This document shows positions 56,797-64,000 of a stretch of DNA of 64,000 nt, in pieces. Source of the stretch: Diphasiastrum complanatum (Eukaryota; Streptophyta; Lycopodiopsida; Lycopodiales; Lycopodiaceae); contig CM055104.1 in NCBI GenBank assembly GCA_029204225.1, positions 20,739,761-20,803,760 of the forward strand, written 5' to 3'. Each line of letters opens with the position of its first letter. Position 1 is the stretch's first letter. The position numbers and the translations under genes were made by a program. The notes under the pieces were generated by a model. It saw nothing but the letters and a program-made list of their open reading frames with translations. It was not told the DNA's origin and ran no database searches.

Positions 56797-57256
56797 TCAT
56801 CACCAGAATCTTGCTCAACATTATATTTGATATCCTTCTTTTGGCTGTTTGTTAGCTCGCGCGAAAGGTCAACATTTATTCGCGTTTTGAGGTGCTTGTG
56901 TGGTGTGCATCCTCGATTCCATAGCTCGAGGAAAACAACTGCAACAAAACTGCTGCTCACAATTTTAAACTCCAAGGCTCTCCAAGTTCATAGCTGGTCT
57001 TTGCACAATCTCAATTCATCATCATCATAATCTTGCTCAACAATATATTTGATATCCTTCTTTTGGTTGTTTGTTAGCTCGCGCGGCTACCTAAACCAAA
57101 CAAAAGTTCCAGCCTTTATGCTCGTTTTGAGGTGCTTGTGTGGTGTGCATCCTCGATTCCATAGCTTGAGGAAAACAACTGCAACCAAACTGCTACTCAC
57201 AATTTTAAACTCCAAGGCTCTCCAAGTTCATAGCTGGTCTTTGCACAGTCTAGCTT
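56797..57256. repeat. Two-copy tandem duplication, period 222 bp
   Basis: TCTTGCTCAACA.TATATTTGATATC at 56809 recurs at 57031, and the copies share TGTTAGCTCGCGCG, GAGGTGCTTGTGTGGTGTGC and CTCTCCAAGTTCATAGCTGG. Copy 2 has a short insertion around 57085-57110. Similar plus-strand frames in both copies are by-products. The duplication ends in a TC tract. Confidence 0.9.
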
Positions 57257-57273
57257 CATCTCAACATTCGAGC

Positions 57274-57276
57274 TCC

Positions 57277-57322
<46 letters not shown>
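57274..57322. repeat. (CT)n microsatellite
   Basis: A CT tract with early CCCTCT interruptions, right after the 222-bp duplication. Confidence 0.95.
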
Positions 57323-57325
<3 letters not shown>

Positions 57326-57663
57326 TTTCAGCTCATTACTGATATTACATATGTTAAACACATACATACATTATGTTAAGAGTACAAACATCGCGTTTCA
57401 CAAAACCAGGCGCATGTTGTGCAAAAAAGCATACTGTATATTAATTTAAGAGATGTATCAAAAAAACATTATGCATCCCACCACATACGGCAGGGTCTGT
57501 TTGTAAAATACTGTCTAACTATATGCCACCTCATTTACTGCTGAAAATTACATAGAAAGAGTCTGCCACTTATGGCTAGACCTTATTTAGGCTTTACATT
57601 ACTAGGGCGCCAAAGAGCCAAGAGACTTGTCGTCCCGGTTAGGTGCATTATTTTGTCGCTTTG

Positions 57664-58021
57664 TGTTACGAGCTCGTGACCAGTGCCGAACCCTAGAGAA
57701 CACAGATAGGCCAGATACCACAGTCAGGGTCGTGTCCAGCATACACGACCAATAGGCCAAGACAGTGTGAGTAGTGTGCCCCAGCACGGTCCATAGCCAT
57801 GGCAGGCCTAACACAGTCTAGGGACCCTGTCAGCAGGACAGGGCCCCCAGTTGGGTCCCGACATGCAGTCGGCCACGTCAGTGCCACGTGGCCGACACTT
57901 GGCAGTTGCATGCTACCAGTCCTCACACTGGGCTTGGAGGGGCTTACTCTATATCAGGGAGTAGGCAAGGTTGGGTGGATCAGTTAGTGTTTGCCCTACT
58001 GTGGTGTTAGGATCTATTACA
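57664..58021 (+). repeat. Chromovirus 5' LTR
   Basis: 358 bp, TG...CA ends. It contains the palindromic block GGCCACGTCAGTGCCACGTGGCC (GGCCACGT...ACGTGGCC) and TCTATATCAGGGAG, which may serve as the TATA region. Confidence 0.93.
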
Positions 58022-58022
58022 C

Positions 58023-58035
58023 TGGTATCACAGCC
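58023..58035 (+). promoter_or_regulatory. Primer binding site
   Basis: TGGTATCACAGCC lies one base after the 5' LTR and resembles the initiator tRNA-Met site TGGTATCAGAGC with one change. Confidence 0.7.
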
Positions 58036-58662
58036 ATCTCCATCCTAGGAAATTCAGTTTTCAGCAGTGGAGAAAGTAGCTAGATTGCTCAGAAATTCTT
58101 CAAGTTTTCAGAAATCTACAAGGCAGGGCCAGCGCTGGAAAATCAGTAGTATACTGAGAACACTTTGCAGACAACAATGTGATACAGCCATTCCAAAGAT
58201 GATAGTGGGCTTGCTGGGAGACGGCGTATTGCAGCCAGAGTTTAAGGTTTAGGGTCCAATGATGAAGTTGTAGCATAAGTAATTAGTAAGCTATTGGGGT
58301 TCATCCAAGGAGAAACCGATCTCATCCTACAAGACATAGTAGTGTGTGGGTTTAGGGTTTAGGGTTTGGAGCATAAGTAATTAGTAAGCTGTTGAAGTTC
58401 ATCCGGGGAGAAACCGATCTCATCCTATAAGACATAGTAGTGTGTAGGTTTAGGGTTTGGGCTTAGAGAGGCAAGATAGTGAACATCACTGGAAAAATTT
58501 ATCCAAGAAAATTGTGTGGTCAAGCATAGCTTGAGCAGCTTGCATAGCTTGATCTTGAAGTTTGCCTAGCTCCCCTGTTTTGTCCCCTCTTTTCTTTGCT
58601 ACCCAACGCTCCTCGCTGTCCCTGCCTTCCGACCTATCACTTTCATCTGATATTTTTCCAGT

Positions 58663-60486
58663 TTGCAGCCATCTTCCACAGTTAGTTCCCTGACTGTCCA
58701 GCGCCCATCCTCATCCAAAAACTACCCTTCTCAGTTATCCCCTTCTCCACTTCCATCAGTTTCGGGTGAGACTTTACGGTCTCACCCCAGTGTTTTTAAA
58801 GATTTAAAACCTCCTACTTTTAATGGGGAAGAGAAGGATAGAAATGCAGATATTCTACAAACCTTCCTCAGCAAATGGAAGAACATTCATGCTCTTAAAC
58901 AGACCCCTGACCATTTGCAAGCTATTGAGGCCAGTCTTTCCTTAGGGCCTATGGCCTATAAGTGGTGGTTAAATCTCCAGGAGACTGGGTAGACTCCCCG
59001 GTCATGGAAAGCTTTTGAAGAGGCTTTCCTAAGAGAATTTCTACCAGAAAATGAACTGGATAGAGCCTGGGAAGCCTGGGAAAGAACAGTAATGGATAAA
59101 TCCCTCATCCAATATATCTCGCAGTATCGAGAAGCAATTTTAAAGATTAAAAATATGGATGACTATCAGAAAATTAGGGGATTTGTCCGTGGCCTTAAAG
59201 ATGAATATGAAGTAGAGGTCCAGAGAAACTCGCCTACTACCCTTGAGCAAGCTCTCAGATATGCTCAAATCTATGATGATTCAGTGAGTAGGAAGAGGGC
59301 GAGACAACAACCACTTTCTGAGCAGCCTCCTCAGAAAGACTTTCAATTTAAAAAGAAATTTTTAAAAAGAAAGAAAGAAGATAAATTTAAAGGTGAAGCT
59401 CCTCAGAAACGCCCTTCACTCATACAACCCTTAAAACCAGATGATTTTGAGAAAGCCAAACAAGAACGTTTGTGCTTTGTGTGTATGGGCAAGGGACACA
59501 CAGTCAGACAGTGTCCCAAGGGGCCTTTCACTAAAAAAGATAAGAAAGATAAAAAACAAGTTCATATTGTTCAGACTGTATGTTTTCCCAGTGACTCGGC
59601 AGCTTCCGAGATCAAAGTGTATCATGAAGATCATGAACACTGTTGCCAGCTGACCTCTGCAATGCTAGCGAGACCCTTCAGCTTTGGGCCGCATGACCTA
59701 GTACGTATGCATGGGAAGGTTGGTAACCAGTCAGTAAGAGTCATGGTTGATGATGGGACAACCCATAATTTCATCAACTACACCCTGGTTAAAAAGCTTA
59801 AACTACCAGAAGTACCTAGTCAGCATAGGTACATAGTTTCATTACCTAAGGGTGAAGATAAAAAAATATGGGAAACTATGGTAAGTAAGTTAAATCTTGG
59901 TATTCAGGGGTACCAAGATGAAATAAACTTTCAGATAATGCACCTGGATCGAACAGACATTGTTCTCGGGAGAGATTGGCTCTATAGTTTAGGACCTTCC
60001 CTCCACAGAAACTATCAGGAGAACACCCTCAGCTTTCAGCATAAAGGCCGAGAGATCCAGTTGCATGGGGAGCATGATGTTCCCAACAGCCCTATGGTCT
60101 ACAGTTCAGAGCTCTGTCAGCTAATCGGAGACGAAGACCATCAGGTATTCTTATGTGACTTTCAGTTTATTCCTGAAGTTTCTATTTCCAGTTCTATTCA
60201 GCAGAAAATCAGTAAATTAGAAACTTTATTGTCTAAATTTAAAGATGTTTTTCCTGAAGATTTGCCACATGGTTTACCACCTAGCAGAGAGGTAGATCAT
60301 GTAATAAACCTAGTACCAGGTACAACACCTGTTTCTAAACCTCCGTATCGGGTCAGCCGAACAGAGGATGAAGAAATAACTAGGCAGTTAACATACTATC
60401 TTGGGAAAGGCCAAATTCAGACCAGTAGTTCACCATGGGCCTCACCAGTCCTATTGGTGAAAAAGAAAGAGGGGTCTATGCGTTGA
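58663..60486 (+). pseudogene. Chromovirus gag-protease and start of RT
   Basis: One frame runs from 58663 to 60486 with a single in-frame TAG at 58990. Gag capsid features include W-L-N-L-Q, AFLREFLPENELDRAWEAWE and R-G-F-V-R-G-L; a Lys-rich linker and zinc knuckle CFVCMGKGHTVRQC follow (59476-59517, CX2CX4HX4C). Protease is VMVDDGTTHNFIN (about 59743-59780) with IVLGRDWLYSLGP as its second motif (59959-59997). RT starts with DVFPEDLPHGLPPSREVDHV and reaches LVKKKEGSM, where the normal R-M-C-x-D-Y block is replaced by a deletion junction at about 60484. The TAG sits where a Gln codon is likely, so a nonsense mutation is more plausible than programmed readthrough. Confidence 0.92.
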
Positions 60487-61960
60487 GGATGATGATGAGT
60501 CCGAGTATACGTCGTCAGATGACGTTGAGGATTCTGAGCCTGTATTACCCAAGCAAACCCCAATGGTTGAGGGTCAGTTGACTCAAGGATTCAAATGGAA
60601 ACAGTATTCCATTCAGGATGAGTACTTGCTCTATAGAGATAGAGTATGTGTCCCCAATTCAGAGGATTATAGGCAGCAGGTCCTATATGAATGTCATGAC
60701 AATCCTAGCGCGGGACACCCAGGCATACAGAAGACCTTTGAGCTTCTTCGTAGGCAATTTTTCTGGCCCAGTATGAAAAAGGACGTCCACCAATATGTAA
60801 CCAGTTGCCAGAAATGTCAAGTAAATAAAGCAGAGCGTTTAAAGGCAGGAGGGTTGTTGCATCCCTTAGAAATACCAGCTGGTAAATGGGAGAGTATCTC
60901 CATGGATTTTATAGTAGGCCTGCCTAAAACCCAAAAGGGTAATGACGCTATATGGGTCACAGTTGACCGTCTGACCAAAATGGCTCATTTCATTCCGACC
61001 AAAGCAACCGTTAGAGCTCCAGAGTTAGCAAGGTTGTTTGTAGACGGGCTATTTAAATTATACGGTCTACCTTCCGGCATAGTCAGCGACCGGGACAGTA
61101 AGTTTACTGGAAATTTTTGGAGGGCAGTATTCCATCATCTCCATACTAAACTTAATATGAGTACCACCGACCATCCACAGACGGACGGTCAAACAGAAAG
61201 GGTAAATCAAGTGCTGGAGGATATGCTTCGTGCATACGTCAGCAAGAAGCAGACTAATTGGGAGGAGTATCTCTCGATATTAGAGTTTGCTTACAACAGT
61301 ACCAAACATTCAGCTACGGGATACAGCCCATTTATGCTGATGTACGGTTTTCAGCCACGCTCACCCACAGTTGGATGGTTTAAACAAGAAAAAGTTGAAG
61401 CAGCCAGAAACGTTTTAGAGAACCGAAACCAGATGATAGAACATGCTAAGCGTAGCATTAGGCAGTCCCAAGATCGAGCCAGGCATTATGCAGATCCACA
61501 CAGACGGGATGTGCAGTTCTCCACTGGTGAGAAAGTCTACTTGAGAGTCCCAGTTGACTCTAAAACCCTCAAATCAGGAGTGTGTGCTAAGTTGTCTCCA
61601 AGGTATTGTGGTCCCTTTACCATCAGTAGGAGACTAGGCGAGGTCACCTATGAACTAGAACTCCCACACAACAGTAAGGTTTTTCCAGTCTTTCATGTAA
61701 GTCAGTTACGAAAAGCCTTAACCAGATCAGACAATCTGGTAGGGGACAGTGTTCTAGTTCTCCCATTGGATCCTCAACAACCTCCACATGAACCAGAGGA
61801 GATTCTTGATAGTAGAGAGACGCAGAATCGTCATACTCTATACCGAGAATATCTGGTTAAGTGGAATGATCAGCCTGTTGAGAATGCCACTTGGGAAAGA
61901 GGCAGCGTCCTTCGCAAGGTTTTTCCAAACTTTATCTTAGAGGACCAAGACGGTTCTTAA
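60487..61960 (+). CDS. Chromovirus integrase with C-terminal chromodomain
   Basis: After the deletion a new frame enters an acidic linker and a 465-codon ORF opens at 60563. It keeps the zinc-binding HHCC domain (H-x-N-P-S-A-G-H-P-G and C-Q-K-C-Q), the core with SMDFIVGLPKTQKGNDAIWV, SDRDSKFTGNFW and TTDHPQTDGQTERVNQVLED (the D-D-35-E set), the RYCGPFTI GPY motif and a chromodomain REYLVKWNDQPVENATWER (about 61845-61905). Integrase inserts element cDNA, and the chromodomain steers it to marked chromatin. No stop or frameshift is visible across these domains. Without RT and with no start signal of its own it probably is not translated independently. Confidence 0.93.
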
Positions 61961-61971
61961 GGGGGAGGGAG

Positions 61972-62329
61972 TGTTACGAGCTCGTGACCAGTGCCGAAAC
62001 CTAGAGAACACAGATAGGTCAGATACCACAGTCAGGGTCGTGTCCAGCGTACATGACCGACAGGGCAAGACAGTGTGAGTAGTGTGCCCCAGCACGGTCC
62101 ATAGCCATGGCGGGCCTAACACAGCCTAGAGACCCTGTCAGCAGGATAGGGCCCCCAGTTGGGTCCCGACGTGCAGTCGGCCACGTCAGTGCCACGTGGC
62201 CGACACTTGGCAGTAGCATGCTACCAGTCCTCACATTGGGCTAGGAGGAGCTTACTCTATATCAGGGAGTAGGCAAGGTTGGGTGGATCAGTTAGTGTTT
62301 GCCCTACTGTGGTGTTAGGATCTATTACA
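61972..62329 (+). repeat. Chromovirus 3' LTR
   Basis: 358 bp, ends and length identical to the 5' LTR, mostly transition differences. It abuts the hAT-like fragment. Confidence 0.93.
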
Positions 62330-62942
62330 GCTCTGCTGCCTAAGAACTCTCCCAGCTGGGCGATGGGTAGCGGACCTCCAGCACGGTGCACCAAACGTGA
62401 CGGGAATGGATGATGACGCGACAGGCTGGGCACTAGTGGATGCATCAGATGTAGACGTGGAATGGGGAGAGTGGGATGCACTGGCCGGGATGGGTGCAGC
62501 AGCGTAAGTGGGGTACACTGGTGGAGGGTGGACATCTGGCATGGGATACGAAAACTGCTGGGTAGGGAGGTCAACCGGATGTGAAGGGAGGGAGGAAGGG
62601 GTCTCCTCAACATCTTGGAAGGCCTCGTCACTAGCATCCGGGGCCTGCTCCTGCTCGGGAGGCGGAGAGTCCATGAGAAAGTCGTAAACTGGCCCGTAGG
62701 TATCCAAAAGTCGCTGCCTAACGGGAACGGACATGCTGGCACAAGGGGGCAGCATTCAGTGTGCCACCATCTCTCGCGCGTGCGCTGAGTAGGTGGCCTT
62801 TAAGGCGAGTGAGGGTGGCAACGAACTCGGTCAGGCAATATTGACAGCGCACTATCCTTGCACCGGACTTGTTAGACTTGTCGGGAACCCGCCTGACAAT
62901 GTCCACCTCGTCCCACAGATCGGCAAGGTTGGAATGCACCAT
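62330..62942 (-). pseudogene. hAT-type transposase N-terminus with BED-like finger
   Basis: ATG 62942 opens MVHSNLADLWDEVDIVRR, followed by a BED-type finger start V-R-C-Q-Y-C-x-T-E-F with downstream T-R-L-K-G-H-L, as in plant hAT transposase-like proteins. A frame change near 62755 leads to SVPVRQRLLDTYGPVYDF and a Pro/Ser-rich linker, ending where the chromovirus LTR begins. The catalytic hAT region is absent. Whether this was an active transposon or a domesticated gene cannot be told. An upstream in-frame extension reaches 63110 but lacks homology. Confidence 0.65.
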
Positions 62943-63189
62943 CTCTGTAGAAAGGACTGGGGAAAGAAGGCAGAGATCTCTGTGGGTGCGATAGGAGTCG
63001 GAAGGGTTGAAAAAACCACAATAAAGGCCGAAATAGCAATAGCAGGGGAGGACGCGATCAGTGCAATTCGAAGACAGTCGGGAGGGCGCGGACAGTAGGG
63101 CGATGGGCATACAACAGAGAGGGCGCGAACAGCAGGGAGGGCGAGGATTGTAGGGCGACGGGCAGGGAGAGAGATGAAGCGAGGGGGGG

Positions 63190-63480
63190 GATTAGGTTAC
63201 AAAAGAAAATATTAATATATTAAATATTAAAAAATATTATATATTAAAAAATAATATATATTGTGGTACCGCAGATCAGTATGGATCCGCGGTACCACAC
63301 TGGATCCGTGGTACCGGGATCCGCGGATCCTGGTACCGCTGGATCTATGATCATAGTACCATAATGGCGGTACCACCATTATGGTACCGCCGGTACCATA
63401 ATGTTGGTACCGCCATTATGGTGCCGCCCAAAAATCCGCGGTACCAGGGCTGCACCATTTTTAATTTTTAATTTTTTTTA
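63190..63480. repeat. KpnI-site palindrome cluster with AT-rich flanks
   Basis: Between about 63263 and 63446 the word GGTACC occurs about nine times, interleaved with GGATCC/GCGGATCC and CCATAATGG/CCATTATGG. Adjacent pieces such as CCATAATGGCGGTACC and GGTACCGCCATTATGG are mutually inverse, so the region can form several alternative hairpins. It is flanked by AT repeats (63202-63260) and T/A tracts (63453-63515). It lies just upstream of the hAT-like gene, where hAT elements carry subterminal repeats. Confidence 0.8.
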
Positions 63481-63510
63481 AATTTATTTATTTATTTATT
63501 TTTTTATTAA

Positions 63511-63984
63511 AAAATTTAGTGGGCAATATGGGTATCAGCTTGAAGCTCTTGACGAGAGCAGTGCATTTATGCAGGTTGCCGGTGCTTTCAGCTACAAAAT
63601 GTGTTAGAAACCTAATTAATGCACCTCTCACTTTAGTAGTTACTAGTTAACCCTGAGCTCAGATCTGTAAGGCCCCCGTTATGAGGAGAAGCCATTACTG
63701 AGCACGGTTATTAGTATAGGGTCTATTGTGAGACCATGATGGTTATGAGATGGCTAGATTACAGTTTCTATATAGAAGCAAGTCTTGGGGGGTTCGGGGG
63801 GCAGTAGCCCCCCGGCGGGGGGTTTGGGGGCAGAGCCCCTCAACGGCGGGGTCCGGGGGTTTAGGGTTTAGGCCTAAAAATATCATAGATTCTTTTTTTT
63901 AAAAATAAAATAAAATTGAGTGGGCAATATGGGTATCAGCCTGAAGCTGTTGACGAGAGCAGTGCATTTATGCAGGTTGCCGGT
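63511..63984. repeat. 73-bp direct repeats with a GC-rich hairpin between
   Basis: 63511-63583 and 63912-63984 share GTGGGCAATATGGGTATCAG and TTGACGAGAGCAGTGCATTT with few changes, 401 bp apart. Between them lie CGGGGGGC-AGTA-GCCCCCCG (63795-63814), an 8-bp perfect stem, and a related GGGGCAGAGCCCC hairpin. The second copy runs to the window edge, so the unit may continue. Confidence 0.85.
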
Positions 63985-64000
63985 TCTGACGAGAGCGAAC

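Larger units (their letters stand above)
57664..62329 (+). mobile_element. Ty3/gypsy chromovirus with both LTRs, RT deleted
   Basis: The 5' LTR (57664-58021) and 3' LTR (61972-62329) are both 358 bp, start TGTTACGAGCTCG and end ATCTATTACA. By hand count they differ at about 16 positions (about 95.5 percent identity). TGGTATCACAGCC (58023-58035) is a primer site close to the initiator tRNA-Met type, and AAGGGGGAGGGAG precedes the 3' LTR. Between them are gag-protease and integrase-chromodomain, but RT and RNase H are gone. Flanks are GCTTTG on the left and GCTCTG on the right, an imperfect match. It has inserted into a hAT-like gene fragment on its right. It could only move with help in trans. 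Confidence 0.93.

Noticed and set aside
57658-62335. GCTTTG/GCTCTG as a target duplication of the chromovirus
   Set aside because: Six bases with one mismatch, while this class normally makes 5-bp duplications; the immediate five bases (CTTTG and GCTCT) do not match.

Overview
The window looks like transposon-dense nuclear DNA of a land plant with long TE-filled introns, most likely a gymnosperm or another large-genome plant; I cannot name the species. Both clearly single-copy-type genes are of plant type: an OB-fold SOSS-B-like protein (25.1-25.6 kb, minus) and a glyoxylate/succinic semialdehyde reductase whose seven C-terminal exons are spread over 10 kb (44.7-54.6 kb, minus). Almost everything else that can be identified is retrotransposon, DNA transposon, microsatellite or unassigned AT-rich sequence. 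No rRNA, tRNA, CRISPR or bacterial-style operon was seen.

Layout. 0-11.4 kb: decayed Ty3/gypsy pieces (RNase H-integrase at 3.4-4.6, gag at 6.7-7.5, a zinc-finger gag on the minus strand at 8.2-8.8, integrase tail plus an extra downstream ORF at 9.9-11.4), a 204-bp repeat pair and a 24-bp minisatellite. 11.4-14.5 kb: two Ty1/copia halves facing away from a short palindromic LTR junction; the right half is interrupted in gag by an Athila-like gypsy element (LTR 14475-15226, tRNA-Asp-like primer site, gag, protease, RNase H to 17.66 kb). 17.66-20.45 kb: minus-strand 3' end of a second Athila-like element, with LTR, polypurine tract and a long unrecognised ORF. 20.5-25.1 kb: a CT microsatellite, a LINE scrap and unassigned DNA, then the SOSS-B-like gene. 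28.1-38.6 kb: a composite of nested copia elements of one family, in both orientations, carrying a second LTR family and a MITE. 39.6-41.8 kb: a further minus-strand copia remnant. 44.7-54.6 kb: the reductase gene, with a gypsy gag-protease relic in one intron and a deleted LINE plus a chromovirus tail with LTR in another. 55.7-62.3 kb: a minus-strand chromovirus gag relic, a 222-bp tandem duplication, and an almost complete chromovirus (357-358-bp LTRs, gag-protease, integrase-chromodomain, RT/RNase H deleted). 62.3-64 kb: a hAT-type BED-finger fragment, a cluster of KpnI-type palindromes and a repeat running off the window end.

The most useful points are: (1) a probably functional metabolic gene not evident from simple ORFs, recovered here exon by exon with frame kept across six GT-AG introns; (2) the 29.3-38.6 kb composite, where the two junctions of one LTR insertion (shared 5-bp GCAAA) now sit in opposite orientations, implying an inversion after insertion and leaving 2.8-kb inverted arms; (3) a recurring gypsy gag with three zinc fingers, two having three rather than four residues before the histidine; (4) an unrecognised ORF between integrase and LTR in the Athila-like elements. 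All alignments and counts were made by eye.
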